Assembly: GCA_017440925.1 (NCBI GenBank)
Contig: JAFSAP010000073.1
Coordinates: forward strand, 1-64,000
DNA from: Oscillospiraceae bacterium
GTDB taxonomy: Bacteria; Bacillota; Clostridia; Oscillospirales; Oscillospiraceae
DNA length: 64,000 nucleotides
Reading direction: 5' to 3'
Shown here: in pieces, positions 1 through 8,112 of the stretch
Layout: each line of letters starts with the position of its first letter
How positions within the stretch are numbered: position 1 is the first letter of the stretch
Position numbers and translations under genes: made by a program
Notes under the pieces: generated by a model
Told to the model about the DNA's origin: nothing
The model's database searches: none
What the model saw: the letters and a program-made list of their open reading frames with translations, nothing else

Positions 1-276
1 CCTGTCACCATCTACGAGCCTGAATATGTGGAGATCGTGGAGGCTCCTGTGGATCCCTCCGAATTCGACATCGAGCACTACGGCAGCACCTGGCTGGTTA
101 CCGGTCGCTGGCTGGAGCGTCTGGTTCAGAATATCAACTTCGATGACTACGAATCCCGGAACCATTTCGACATGCAGCTGAGGAAGGTGGGCCTCTTTAC
201 CCGCCTGGAGGAAATGGGAATCCAGGACGGCGATACCGTGGATATCTATGACATTGAGTTTGAATACCAGCGCTGA
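1..276 (+). CDS. obg: Obg family GTPase, C-terminal end (partial)
   Basis: The reading frame is open from the first base and ends at TGA 274-276, so this is the 3' end of a longer gene. The visible 91 residues match the C-terminal OCT domain (DUF1967) of the Obg/CgtA ribosome-assembly GTPase. The ending GD-V-I-D-IEFEY and the block W-V-GRWLERLVQNINFDD are typical of it. The GTPase (G) domain and the glycine-rich Obg fold lie outside the window. Obg is an essential GTPase that associates with the large ribosomal subunit. A hairpin terminator follows directly. Identification is from the family pattern only, but the match is good. Confidence 0.88.
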   Translation, partial: PVTIYEPEYVEIVEAPVDPSEFDIEHYGSTWLVTGRWLERLVQNINFDDYESRNHFDMQLRKVGLFTRLEEMGIQDGDTVDIYDIEFEYQR

Positions 277-304
277 AAAAGTTTTGTTTTTTTAAAGAAA
301 GTAT

Positions 305-333
305 TTGCCATTTTCGACTTTATCTTATATAAT
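305..333 (+). promoter_or_regulatory. Sigma-A type promoter for the AraC-family gene
   Basis: TTGCCA (305-310) and TATAAT (328-333) are separated by 17 bp. The start would fall near 340, inside the hairpin that ends the obg transcript, about 45 bases before the regulator start codon. Confidence 0.5.
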
Positions 334-370
334 AACAGGAGCATGCGAAATGTTCCTGTTATTTTTATTT
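331..370 (+). terminator. Rho-independent terminator after obg
   Basis: Inverted repeat 331-344 / 350-363 with a short loop, followed by a T-rich run (ATTTTTATTTT). It overlaps the -10 box of the next gene's promoter. Confidence 0.7.
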
Positions 371-386
371 TGAGGAGATGCGCCCC

Positions 387-1538
387 ATGATCCGGAATTT
401 GAATCAGGTAAGCTTCCAGGGCTTCGGCAATGTGCCGCCGGAACGGACCCAGAGCGCCAAATTGTTTGAAAAAAATGATGCTGTTTCCCTCACCCTGTCC
501 CAGGAGGAGACTGTAATTTACTGTGCCAAGGCAGATACCTGGGTGACTTTTGACAGCGGCATCAGTGTCCTGTCTGTGAGCCATGATGGAGAAGAATACC
601 AGCATTTTTATCTGGATAAGCCTGTGTGTGTCAAAGTCGGCGTCCGGTTTGCGATAAGTCCTTTCATGGGCGAAGCCACTGCTTTCCTGTATTCCAAGGA
701 AGCACCGGAGCAGATGGGGCAGCGCAGTTCCGACAGCCTCCGGGTGGAGCGGCAGTTCCGTGTGGAGAGCATCTATACCTTCTGGTACCAGGAGAAGGAA
801 CAGGGCTTCCTGTTCCCCGGAGAAGCCCATCCCATGGCAGAGCTGACCTATGTGGATCAGGGCGCTCTGCATTCTGTGGCAGATGGCCAGGACATGCTTC
901 TGAAGCAGGGAGATCTGGTGATCTACGGTCCCGGTCAGTGGCACATGCAGTATGCGGACATTGGTGTGGCACCCCGGTTTGTGACCATTTCCTTTGAGTT
1001 CCAGGGTATGGAGTTGGCACCGCTGATGAACCGGAAGTTCACGGCTCCGCAGAACGTGGTGACCCTGCTGCAGAATATGCTTCGGGAGCAGGAGCGGATG
1101 GATCCCTTCTCCAATGAGATCATTCTGTCCCAGCTGAATCTGCTGCTGCTGTTTCTGCTGCGGGAAACGGCCTCTCCCAGAGGTGGCAAGCTCCAGACCT
1201 CCAATGCCATCCATTCCGAGAATGAGATCATCCGTCAGGCCCAGCAGTACATTTCCTCCCACATCCGGGAGAAGCTGTCTGTGCCGTTGGTTGCCCGGCA
1301 GGTGGATGTGAGCCCCAGCTATTTGACGGCTTTGTTCCACAAAAACCTGCAGATCTCTCCCGGCGAATATATCCGCCGCATCAAGCTCCAGGAGAGCAAA
1401 CAGATGATCCGGGAAAACAACCTGAACTTTACCGAGATTGCCGCGGAACTGCAGTATTCCACTGTCCACCATTTCTCCCGGCAGTTTAAGGAGAAATTCG
1501 GTATTACCCCCACAGAATACGCAAAATCCGTCCGTTGA
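387..1538 (+). CDS. AraC-family transcriptional regulator
   Basis: A 383-residue protein whose last ~100 residues are a double helix-turn-helix AraC/XylS domain (KLSVPLVARQVDVSPSYLTA, then LNFTEIAAELQYSTVHHFSR, ending FGITPTEYAK). The N-terminal part has cupin-like beta structure (LLKQGDLVIYGPGQWH), usual for an effector-binding arm. I start it at ATG 387, which has GAGGAG nine bases upstream. ATG 378 directly abuts that ribosome site and is unlikely. It stands alone between two terminators. AraC regulators with cupin domains usually control carbohydrate use. The sugar operon beginning at 4373 on the same strand is a possible target, but this is inference. Confidence 0.9.
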   Translation: MIRNLNQVSFQGFGNVPPERTQSAKLFEKNDAVSLTLSQEETVIYCAKADTWVTFDSGISVLSVSHDGEEYQHFYLDKPVCVKVGVRFAISPFMGEATAFLYSKEAPEQMGQRSSDSLRVERQFRVESIYTFWYQEKEQGFLFPGEAHPMAELTYVDQGALHSVADGQDMLLKQGDLVIYGPGQWHMQYADIGVAPRFVTISFEFQGMELAPLMNRKFTAPQNVVTLLQNMLREQERMDPFSNEIILSQLNLLLLFLLRETASPRGGKLQTSNAIHSENEIIRQAQQYISSHIREKLSVPLVARQVDVSPSYLTALFHKNLQISPGEYIRRIKLQESKQMIRENNLNFTEIAAELQYSTVHHFSRQFKEKFGITPTEYAKSVR

Positions 1539-1543
1539 TTTTG

Positions 1544-1577
1544 AAGCCCACGCTGAAAAGCGTGGGCTTTGTTTCTT
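1544..1577 (+). terminator. Rho-independent terminator
   Basis: Perfect 11-bp stem (1544-1554 / 1559-1569) with a GAAA tetraloop, followed by a T-rich stretch. Confidence 0.8.
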
Positions 1578-1641
1578 TATAACGGAAAGGTATACCTTTT
1601 TGTCTTAAGGATTCTTTAAGAAAATCCTAAAGGGTTCTTTA

Positions 1642-1670
1642 TTGCATCCATAAACATTCTACTGTAAAAT
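1642..1670 (+). promoter_or_regulatory. Putative promoter for the beta-helix lipoprotein gene
   Basis: TTGCAT (1642-1647), a 17-bp gap and TAAAAT (1665-1670), 35 bases before the start codon. Confidence 0.4.
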
Positions 1671-1704
1671 AAAAGCAGAAATAATCAGGAAAGAAGGATG
1701 CTTC

Positions 1705-3318
1705 ATGAAACGTTTTTGCTTGCTGCTGATGATGCTTCTTGCCCTGCTGCTGGCAGGCTGCGCCGAATCGGAGCCTGCCACTGTGGCCACCATTTCTCCC
1801 GGTCCTGAGACGGTGACGGTAAACAGCGTGGATGAATTTTTGGAGGCCATTGGCCATTATACGGAGATCACGCTGGGAGCCGGATACTATGATCTTACGA
1901 CTGCATCCGATTACGGCATGGAAACCGATAATCCTTATTATATGTGGACAGATGTGGGTGACGGCTATCAGCTGGACATTCGGGATGTGGATATGCTGAC
2001 CATCCGAGCAAATGGGGATGCCATGATTGTCACGGGTCCCAGGTATGCAAACGTAATGTACTTTCTGGACAGCTCCAATATCAGATTGGAGGATTTCATG
2101 GCAGGTCACACCGATGGGGGAGAATGTGCCGGCGGTGTGATCCATTTTCAGAAATGCCAGCAGATAGAACTGAACAACCTGCGCCTTTATGGCTGCGGCA
2201 CCACCGGTGTCCGGCTGGATAGCTGCAAGAATGTTACCGTCAGTTCCAGTGAGATTTATGGCTGTTCATCCAACGGAATCGAAGCCAATCAGACAGACAG
2301 GCTGCTGGTCACAAATTGTGAGATCCATGACATCGGAGAAAATCAATTTGCAGCAGGACAGATTTTCTGGCTCCGTCAGTGTACAGATGTGAATATTCAG
2401 AATTGCTCTGTGTTTGACAATCAGGTGCTGCAGATCATGAACTGCCAGCCTGCAGCAGGCATTGAACTGCGCCAATGCGCCTTTGAACGGAACCGGATCC
2501 AATCCTCTGTATTTGCCATCAACGGCGGCGGTATGGTGATGGAAGGCTGCACCTTTGAGGATAACATAATTCGGAACTGGTTTGATTCTGAAAACGGTAC
2601 GATTCTGGACGGCATCGGAAAAACCTGGACAGAAGATATGCTGGATGCCTGGTATCATGTTCCGGCCGAACCTCTGAATGCCGGGGAACGGACAGAAGTG
2701 GTGGTCAGCACCGTGGACGAGCTGATTGCAGCCATTGCATCCGATGTGGAGATCGTTCTGAAAGATGGAACCTATGATTTAAGCACTGCCGAGGGCTACG
2801 GCACGAGCTGGAATGATGTTCACTACTGGTCCGAAGAGTTCGACGGCCCAGCCCTGACGATTTACGGGGTCGATAATCTGGTAATTCGCAGCGAAAGCGG
2901 TGATGTAAAAAAGTGCACCATCTCTGCGGTTCCCAGATATGCGGATGTATTGAAATTCAAATCCTGCACCAACGTCACTGTCTCCGGCTTTACCGCGGGC
3001 CATACCGTGGAGCCCGGTTACTGTACCGGCGGCGTGCTGTATTATGAAGATTGTGACAATGTTCTGATAAACAATTGTGGTCTCTACGGCTGCGGTATTC
3101 TGGGCGTCCGGGCAGAACTGTGCAGCGCTATTGCCGTTACAGGCTGCGAAATCTACGAGTGCAGCTACGGCGGTATCAGCATGGGAAATACCAGCGGTAT
3201 CAAAATCGAAAACTGTTCCTTCCGGGATCTGGGCGGTGATGCCTTGTATTTCTATGAGTGCAAAGATGTGAACGTGGATGGCGAAGCTGTCAGCGGCAAT
3301 GCCCGGCTTTCCTACTGA
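1705..3318 (+). CDS. Lipoprotein with duplicated right-handed beta-helix domain
   Basis: A 537-residue protein with a lipoprotein signal peptide: basic start, hydrophobic core, lipobox LAGC with the cysteine at residue 19. It should be anchored on the outer face of the membrane. The rest is built of short repeats with regular Asn/Cys ladders (SSNIRLEDF, CKNVTVSSSEIYGCSSNGI, CTDVNIQNCSVF) typical of NosD/pectate-lyase-like parallel beta-helices. The two halves are clearly homologous. Each opens with VDE..-AI-..-EI-L--G-YDL-TA--YG (about residues 35-70 and 333-370) and later has AGHT...GGV...LYGCG. This points to internal duplication. The enzymatic activity, if any, is unknown; a carbohydrate-binding or lyase role is possible. 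It is flanked by a terminator on each side. Confidence 0.8.
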   Translation: MKRFCLLLMMLLALLLAGCAESEPATVATISPGPETVTVNSVDEFLEAIGHYTEITLGAGYYDLTTASDYGMETDNPYYMWTDVGDGYQLDIRDVDMLTIRANGDAMIVTGPRYANVMYFLDSSNIRLEDFMAGHTDGGECAGGVIHFQKCQQIELNNLRLYGCGTTGVRLDSCKNVTVSSSEIYGCSSNGIEANQTDRLLVTNCEIHDIGENQFAAGQIFWLRQCTDVNIQNCSVFDNQVLQIMNCQPAAGIELRQCAFERNRIQSSVFAINGGGMVMEGCTFEDNIIRNWFDSENGTILDGIGKTWTEDMLDAWYHVPAEPLNAGERTEVVVSTVDELIAAIASDVEIVLKDGTYDLSTAEGYGTSWNDVHYWSEEFDGPALTIYGVDNLVIRSESGDVKKCTISAVPRYADVLKFKSCTNVTVSGFTAGHTVEPGYCTGGVLYYEDCDNVLINNCGLYGCGILGVRAELCSAIAVTGCEIYECSYGGISMGNTSGIKIENCSFRDLGGDALYFYECKDVNVDGEAVSGNARLSY

Positions 3319-3328
3319 AATCCATAAA

Positions 3329-3360
3329 ACAACAGGGTGGGAATTTCCCGCCCTGTTTTG
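3329..3360 (+). terminator. Rho-independent terminator
   Basis: Long inverted repeat (ACAGGGTGGGAA / TTCCCGCCCTGT) followed by TTTTG. Confidence 0.7.
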
Positions 3361-3381
3361 CCTTGGTTGTACCAAAGGCAA

Positions 3382-3400
3382 CCCCCGGCTTGGCCGGGGG
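3382..3400 (+). repeat. Left-end IS200 hairpin
   Basis: CCCCCGGC-TTG-GCCGGGGG; an 8-bp perfect stem that matches the right-end hairpin except for one loop base. Confidence 0.7.
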
Positions 3401-3508
3401 ACAAAAAATAGCTTCTAGCGAGGAGTAAAGTAGACAAGAAAAAAGCTCCCCATTATAGTAGAAGTGGTTTGCCGACCACACAACTACCATAATGAGGAGG
3501 TCTTCATC

Positions 3509-3985
3509 GTGAAAAATAAAGACGTTAATAGTTTAGACCATACATGGTGGAGATGTCAATACCATATCGTGTTCGCACCAAAGTATCGCAGAGTGGAGAT
3601 ATACGGACAGATCAAGGTAGATATCGGAAAGATACTGCGGCAGTTATGTCAGCAGAAGGGCATCGAGATTATAGAAGCAGAATTATGCAGGGATCATATC
3701 CGTATGCTCGTCAGCATTCCACGGAAGTACAGTGTATCACAGATAATGGGATATCTCAAAGGTAAAAGTAGCCTAATGATATTCGACCGTCACGCAAATC
3801 TCAAATACAAATACGGCAACAGGCATTTCTGGGCCAGAGGGTATTTCGTAGACACGGTAGGAAAGAACAAAAAGCAAATTCAAGAGTACATCCGTAACCA
3901 ATTAACATCAGACCAGATAGCCGACCAGATGAGTCTCAAAGAATTCGTTGACCCGTTTACGGGTCGCGAGAATCAGAAGGCATAA
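3509..3985 (+). CDS. tnpA: IS200-type Y1 transposase TnpA with altered HUH motif
   Basis: A 158-residue protein of the IS200 TnpA family (HTWWRCQYHIVFAPKYRR, then GYLKGKSSLMIFDRHANLKY, GNRHFWARGYFVDTVGKN). The start is GTG 3509, preceded by GAGGAGG. Tyr127 in IQEYIRNQ corresponds to the nucleophile. The HUH motif, normally His-hydrophobic-His (DHIHML in IS200), here reads D-H63-I-R65-M-L. The Arg65 codon is CGT at 3701-3703, one base away from CAT. Loss of the second metal-binding histidine would be expected to abolish or severely lower strand cleavage. The rest of the protein is intact, which suggests a recent change. A hairpin before the start codon (3461-3487) resembles the translational control seen in IS200, but this is inference. 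Confidence 0.88.
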   Translation: MKNKDVNSLDHTWWRCQYHIVFAPKYRRVEIYGQIKVDIGKILRQLCQQKGIEIIEAELCRDHIRMLVSIPRKYSVSQIMGYLKGKSSLMIFDRHANLKYKYGNRHFWARGYFVDTVGKNKKQIQEYIRNQLTSDQIADQMSLKEFVDPFTGRENQKA

Positions 3986-3989
3986 AGAA

Positions 3990-4086
3990 AGCCCCTTAAG
4001 GGGCAGCTCGTGAATGAAACGCGGTCGGCAAATCATTCGGGGCCCCTTTAGGGGCAAATGCTTGTAAAATGCCCTTATAGGGCTTA
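3990..4086 (+). repeat. Palindrome cluster in the IS200 right end
   Basis: Three short palindromes follow the transposase: GCCCCTTAAGGGGC near 3991, GGGGCCCCTTTAGGGGC near 4041, and GCCCTTATAGGGC near 4071. They probably form the right-end secondary structure and may also stop transcription. Confidence 0.5.
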
Positions 4087-4092
4087 ATCAAG

Positions 4093-4111
4093 CCCCCGGC
4101 TTAGCCGGGGG
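4093..4111 (+). repeat. Right-end IS200 hairpin
   Basis: CCCCCGGC-TTA-GCCGGGGG followed by TTTTG. It is nearly identical to the left hairpin and could double as a terminator. Confidence 0.7.
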
Positions 4112-4212
4112 TTTTGACTGCCGGGGAAAGTGCCGGAGATTTTAAAATATACAAACATACATTTATCGTATTTTTTTGCTTGTTTATAGCTTCCAATATT
4201 ATAATATCGTTT

Positions 4213-4311
4213 TTGTGCATTGTGCAAAATTTACAGAGCATTGTTGACAATGCGGTTAAAATATGGTATATAAATGCTATGAGTTGTGCGAATTGCATAA
4301 ATAGCACAACT
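4213..4311 (+). promoter_or_regulatory. Putative operator sites for the sugar operon
   Basis: Repeated TTGTGC words: tandem TTGTGCA TTGTGCA at 4213-4226, TTGTGCGAAT at 4284-4293, and the inverse GCACAACT at 4304-4311. The last two form an inverted repeat with AGTTGTGC at 4282-4289. The sites flank the promoter at 4244-4272. The same word recurs at 5462 and 5495. Confidence 0.4.
4244..4272 (+). promoter_or_regulatory. Sigma-A promoter of the sugar ABC operon
   Basis: Consensus TTGACA (4244-4249), a 17-bp spacer and TATATA (4267-4272), about 95 bases before the binding-protein start. The stretch 4112-4372 carries no gene. Confidence 0.65.
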
Positions 4312-4372
4312 TATAAATCGTATTCACACAGCTTTATGCCCGTGAATAAAACAAAAAATGGAGGAATTGAAA

Positions 4373-5371
4373 ATGAAAAAGCTCATCGCTCTGCTGCTGG
4401 CTCTGGCTATGGTTCTGTCCCTGGCTGCTTGTGGCGCTTCCGAGCCCGCTGCCACCGAAGCTCCTGCTGCTGATGCACCCGCTGCTGAGGCACCTGCAGC
4501 TCCCGAAATCAAAGTCGGTATCGCTGCTCCCGACGTCACCCACGGCTGGGTCGCCGGTGTTGCTTACTACGCTGAGAAGTACTGCAAGGACAATGGCCTG
4601 GAGTACAAGGTTCACACTTCCGCTGATGCTGCCGAAATGCAGGCTGGTCTGCAGGATCTGGTCGCATGGGGCGCAACTGTTATCGTCTCCTTCCCCCAGT
4701 GGGCCGGCATGGAGACCGCAATGCAGGAAATCATCGACATGGGTATCCCCGTTGTTAACTTCGACGTTGACGTAGCTTGCGAAGGCATCTACAAGGTCAC
4801 CGGCGACAACTATGACATGGGCTACCAGTCCGCTAAGTACATCGTTGAGAAGGCTGGCGAAGCTGCTCATATCGCTGTTCTGGACGTTCCCTCCTCTGGC
4901 TCCGTCTGCGAGCTGCGTAAGCAGGGCTTCTATGACTACCTGAACGAGATCGGCTACGACCAGTCCAACATCCAGGAGTTCCAGCTGGAGTCCTTCGCCC
5001 GTGATGACGGCCTGAAGAACGCTGCTGACATTCTGGAGAAGATGCCCCAGGTCGACGCTTTCTACTCCATGGACGACGAGACCTCCATCGGCACCATCCA
5101 GGCTATGAACGATGCTGGCCGTACTGAGATCAAGGCCATCACCGGTGGCGGCGGCTGCCAGGAATACTTCAACATCATTGCTTCTGACGAAGGCAAGGCC
5201 ATCGGCGCTGCTTCCGCTCTGTACTCCCCCGCAATGATTCAGGACGCTATCAAGGTCGCTATCAAGCTGATGAACGGCGAGGAAGCTGAGCCTGTTATCG
5301 TCATCCCCACCACCATCGTCAATGCTGACAACGTTGCCGATCACCTGGATCCCTCCAACAACGTTTACTAA
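4373..5371 (+). CDS. Sugar ABC transporter substrate-binding lipoprotein (RbsB-like)
   Basis: A 332-residue lipoprotein: signal peptide with lipobox LAAC (Cys20), then an Ala/Pro/Glu-rich linker, then a type-I periplasmic-binding fold of the RbsB/Peripla_BP_4 group (IKVGIAAPDVTHGWVAGVAY, VTGDNYDMGYQSAKYIVE, DAFYSMDDETSIGTIQAM). It captures a sugar outside the cell for the ABC transporter encoded by the next two genes. I start at ATG 4373, which has GGAGGAA seven bases upstream; the in-frame ATG 4358 lacks a ribosome site. It is separated from the ATPase gene by 176 bases with a terminator, an arrangement that usually gives more binding protein than transporter. The ligand cannot be read from sequence. 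Confidence 0.9.
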   Translation: MKKLIALLLALAMVLSLAACGASEPAATEAPAADAPAAEAPAAPEIKVGIAAPDVTHGWVAGVAYYAEKYCKDNGLEYKVHTSADAAEMQAGLQDLVAWGATVIVSFPQWAGMETAMQEIIDMGIPVVNFDVDVACEGIYKVTGDNYDMGYQSAKYIVEKAGEAAHIAVLDVPSSGSVCELRKQGFYDYLNEIGYDQSNIQEFQLESFARDDGLKNAADILEKMPQVDAFYSMDDETSIGTIQAMNDAGRTEIKAITGGGGCQEYFNIIASDEGKAIGAASALYSPAMIQDAIKVAIKLMNGEEAEPVIVIPTTIVNADNVADHLDPSNNVY

Positions 5372-5413
5372 TCATTCGTTGTAAACAAACGGATCATAAT
5401 TGATACCTAAGCT

Positions 5414-5452
5414 CAAGGGCTATGGCTGAATAGCCATAGCCCTTGTTTTTTC
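5414..5452 (+). terminator. Terminator between binding-protein and ATPase genes
   Basis: Perfect 14-bp stem (5414-5427 / 5432-5445) with a GAAT loop and six Ts. It is probably leaky, giving a polar drop in downstream expression. Confidence 0.75.
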
Positions 5453-5461
5453 TTCTGCTGG

Positions 5462-5504
5462 CTGTGCGAAAGAGTGCCATGGCTCTGTGTGGTCTTTTGC
5501 ACAG
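5462..5504 (+). promoter_or_regulatory. Inverted repeat resembling the upstream operator word
   Basis: CTGTGCGAAAGA (5462-5473) and TCTTTTGCACAG (5493-5504) form a 12-bp inverted repeat with one mismatch. Both arms contain the TGTGC-R-AA word also found before the binding-protein gene. Confidence 0.35.
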
Positions 5505-5547
5505 TACAGAAGCAGTATCCTAGACCATATGAAACGGATGTGATTAT

Positions 5548-7053
5548 TTGACTCTTTCAATGGAAAAGATCAACAAATCCTTCGGCGCCAACAATGTTCT
5601 GACAGATGTCAGCTTTCGGTTAGAAGCCGGGGAGATTTGTGCGCTTTTGGGCGAAAACGGTGCGGGAAAATCTACACTGATGAATATTCTGGGTGGTGTT
5701 CTTCCTGCTGACAGCGGTACCATTCTTCTGAACGGACAGGCAGTGTCATTTGCCTCTCCTGTGGATTCGTTGGATGCCGGAATCGGTTTTATTCATCAGG
5801 AACTGAACCTGATCAATGACCTTACCATCTATGAAAACATGTTTATTACGCATATGCCGAAGAAGGGAGCCTTCCTGGATGCAGCATATATGAAGAAAAA
5901 GACTACTGAGCTATTTGAGAGAATGAAGATTGACCTGGATCCCAGCACCATGGTTCGGGATCTGGACGCTTCTTACAAGCAGATCATTGAAATCGGTCGT
6001 GCACTGATGCAGGAAGCTTCCATCATTATCATGGATGAACCTACTACCTCCCTCACAGAGCCGGAGATCAAGCGCGTGTTTGCCATGATGCGGACTCTGA
6101 AACAGCAGGGCGTGGGTATTATCTTTATTTCCCACAAGCTGGGCGAGGTTATGGAAGTTTGTGACAAGTACACCGTTCTTCGGGATGGCCATATGGTTGC
6201 CAGCGGTTTTGTCAGCGAGACAGATACCAGACAGCTTGCAGCCCACATGGTAGGCCGTGAAGTGAATACGGATATTTTGTCCCGGACAGTACAGTTGGGA
6301 GAAGAGATCCTCTGCCTGGATAATCTTTCCGACGGAAAGCATTTTTATGACATCTGTCTGAATGTTCATGCCGGTGAGATTCTGGGCGTTACGGGCCTGC
6401 TGGGTGACGGCAGAAGTGAACTGTTCCAGACGGTATTTGGTGCCATGGGAAAAAAATACATAGGTTCTGTAAAGCTGATGGGTAAAGAAGTAAAGTTTTC
6501 TTCTACACACCAGGCATTGGAAGCAGGCGTTGCCTATCTGCCCCGGAACCGTAAGGAAAATGCCATCATTAAGGATATGTCCATTCTGGACAACGGTTCC
6601 ATCGTGGAGCTGCCCAAGCTGACAAAGAATAAACTGTTTATTGATTTCAATAAGCAGGAGGCTCTGTTTGCCAAGCAGGTGGAAGAGCTGCGGATCAAGA
6701 TGGGTGACCGGCTGGATCTGATCACCAGTCTTTCCGGCGGTAACCAGCAGAAGGTTGTTCTTGCCAAGTGGCTCATGAGCAACCCGAAGCTGCTGATTCT
6801 GGACAATCCCACCCAGGGTGTTGACGTGGGTGCAAAGGAAGAAATCTATAATATTATCCACAGACTGGCAGAAGAGGGCGTGGCCATTGTGGTTCTCTCC
6901 TCGGAAGCACAGGAAGTCATCCGTGTCTGTGACAGAACCCTGGTGTTGTTCCATGGCCGGCAGGTCGGTGAACTGAAGGGCGACGAAATGACAGAACACA
7001 GCATTATGTATCTTGCCACTGGCGGCAATCAGAATGAAAGTGTGAGGAACTGA
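5548..7053 (+). CDS. Sugar ABC transporter ATP-binding protein (RbsA/MglA-like)
   Basis: A 501-residue protein with two tandem ABC domains, the usual size and layout of RbsA/MglA/XylG proteins. The first half has Walker A GENGAGKST (about residues 36-44), the Q-loop region and IIIMDEPTTSLTEPEI. The second half has the degenerate Walker A usual in this family (GLLGDGRSEL) and the signature LSGGNQQKVVLAKWL. It powers import together with the permease, whose start lies two bases after its stop. The start is probably TTG 5548, after a weak GGATGTG; ATG 5560 is the alternative. Substrate is inferred only as a monosaccharide or similar polyol. Confidence 0.92.
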   Translation: MTLSMEKINKSFGANNVLTDVSFRLEAGEICALLGENGAGKSTLMNILGGVLPADSGTILLNGQAVSFASPVDSLDAGIGFIHQELNLINDLTIYENMFITHMPKKGAFLDAAYMKKKTTELFERMKIDLDPSTMVRDLDASYKQIIEIGRALMQEASIIIMDEPTTSLTEPEIKRVFAMMRTLKQQGVGIIFISHKLGEVMEVCDKYTVLRDGHMVASGFVSETDTRQLAAHMVGREVNTDILSRTVQLGEEILCLDNLSDGKHFYDICLNVHAGEILGVTGLLGDGRSELFQTVFGAMGKKYIGSVKLMGKEVKFSSTHQALEAGVAYLPRNRKENAIIKDMSILDNGSIVELPKLTKNKLFIDFNKQEALFAKQVEELRIKMGDRLDLITSLSGGNQQKVVLAKWLMSNPKLLILDNPTQGVDVGAKEEIYNIIHRLAEEGVAIVVLSSEAQEVIRVCDRTLVLFHGRQVGELKGDEMTEHSIMYLATGGNQNESVRN

Positions 7054-7055
7054 TT

Positions 7056-8093
7056 ATGGAAAATAAAAAACTCGTCAAGACCGATCTGATCGGATGGTTC
7101 AAGGATAAATGGGCACATAATCCCATGTTCTCCACTTTGCTGGCGCTGCTGGTTATGGTGCTTGTGCAGAGTGTGGTCATGACAAACCTGGCCGGTTCTT
7201 TTGGCGGCATGTGGGGCAAGCTGGGTATGGCCTGGCTGAACATTTTGAGAAATAATACTTACGCAGGTATCATCGCTCTGGGTATGTGCTTTATCATCAT
7301 CTCCGGTGGTATTGATCTGTCTGTTGGCTCCATGCTTTGTGCCCTGGGCGCCATGCTGATGTACCTGCTGGATGAGGGTGCCGGTCCTCTGGCTGCCATG
7401 GGTATCACCGGTGCACCGGCCTATGCTATTGCAATCGTGCTGATTCTGATTGCCGGTACTATCATGGGTCTTATGAACGGTGCATTGATTGCCTATGGCA
7501 AGCTGCCCCCCTTCATCGCTACTTTGGGTACCATGAAGATTTTCCGCTCTGTGACCCAGCAGCTGACCAAAACTTTCAACCCCAAAGTTCCCGCAGGTTT
7601 CAAGCTGATCGCATCCACAAAGATCGCCGGACAGGTTATCCTGCCCATTATCTACTGGGTGGCTATCGTTATTCTCATGCATATCATCTTCAAGAAAACG
7701 GTTCTTGGCCGCCATACCATTGCCATCGGCTCCAACGAGCGGGCTGCAAAGCTCTCCGGCATCAATGTTACCAAGGTCAAGCTGAAGATTTATGCACTTA
7801 CCGGTATTATGGTTGCCTGTGCTTCTATCATCTATCTGGCCCGTATCGGTTCCATGGACTTTGCAAACGCAGGCTCCGGTTATGAAATGGATGCCATTGC
7901 GGCTGTCATCGTAGGCGGCACTGCCATGTCCGGCGGCCGCGGCAGCCTCATCGGCGCATTCGTCGGTATGCTGATCATGGGTGTCATGAACAACATTCTG
8001 AACTCCGTCGGTGTGCCCACTTTCCTGTGCGATGCTATCAAGGGCGCCATCATTATCTTCGCTGTTATGATGCAGAAGAAGGACAATACCTAA
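7056..8093 (+). CDS. Sugar ABC transporter permease (RbsC-like)
   Basis: A 345-residue membrane protein of the RbsC/BPD_transp_2 family with about eight to ten hydrophobic segments. Family landmarks include GGIDLSVGSM (about residue 84), PPFIATLGTMKIFRS and GGTAMSGGRGSLIGAFVG near the C-terminus. It forms the membrane channel for the RbsA-like ATPase just upstream (two-base gap, probably translationally coupled). It is followed after 19 bases by a dehydrogenase gene with its own GGGAGG site. Confidence 0.92.
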   Translation: MENKKLVKTDLIGWFKDKWAHNPMFSTLLALLVMVLVQSVVMTNLAGSFGGMWGKLGMAWLNILRNNTYAGIIALGMCFIIISGGIDLSVGSMLCALGAMLMYLLDEGAGPLAAMGITGAPAYAIAIVLILIAGTIMGLMNGALIAYGKLPPFIATLGTMKIFRSVTQQLTKTFNPKVPAGFKLIASTKIAGQVILPIIYWVAIVILMHIIFKKTVLGRHTIAIGSNERAAKLSGINVTKVKLKIYALTGIMVACASIIYLARIGSMDFANAGSGYEMDAIAAVIVGGTAMSGGRGSLIGAFVGMLIMGVMNNILNSVGVPTFLCDAIKGAIIIFAVMMQKKDNT

Positions 8094-8112
8094 AATAAGG
8101 GAGGAAATTACC

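Larger units (their letters stand above)
3382..4111 (+). mobile_element. IS200-type insertion sequence (IS200/IS605 family, tnpA only)
   Basis: One short Y1-type transposase gene is bracketed by two 19-base hairpins that differ only in the loop: 3382-3400 and 4093-4111. Subterminal hairpins are what TnpA of this family recognises at its single-stranded ends. There are no terminal inverted repeats or flanking duplications, as expected for the family, so the exact ends are uncertain by some tens of bases. A 10-base inverted pair (3468-3477 and 4023-4032) also brackets the gene. No tnpB accessory gene is present. Confidence 0.75.

Noticed and set aside
61..74. Further TTCGACA or TGTCGAA words inside coding regions (for example near 65, 11783, 36083, 43497)
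   Set aside because: They occur in conserved coding sequence as Phe-Asp codons and are not promoter-linked, so not counted as Spo0A boxes.
246..1472. Long minus-strand open frame of 408 codons opposite the AraC-type gene
   Set aside because: It mirrors the coding frame of a clear AraC regulator, has low-complexity composition and no family features. Similar long antisense shadows lie opposite most genes here.
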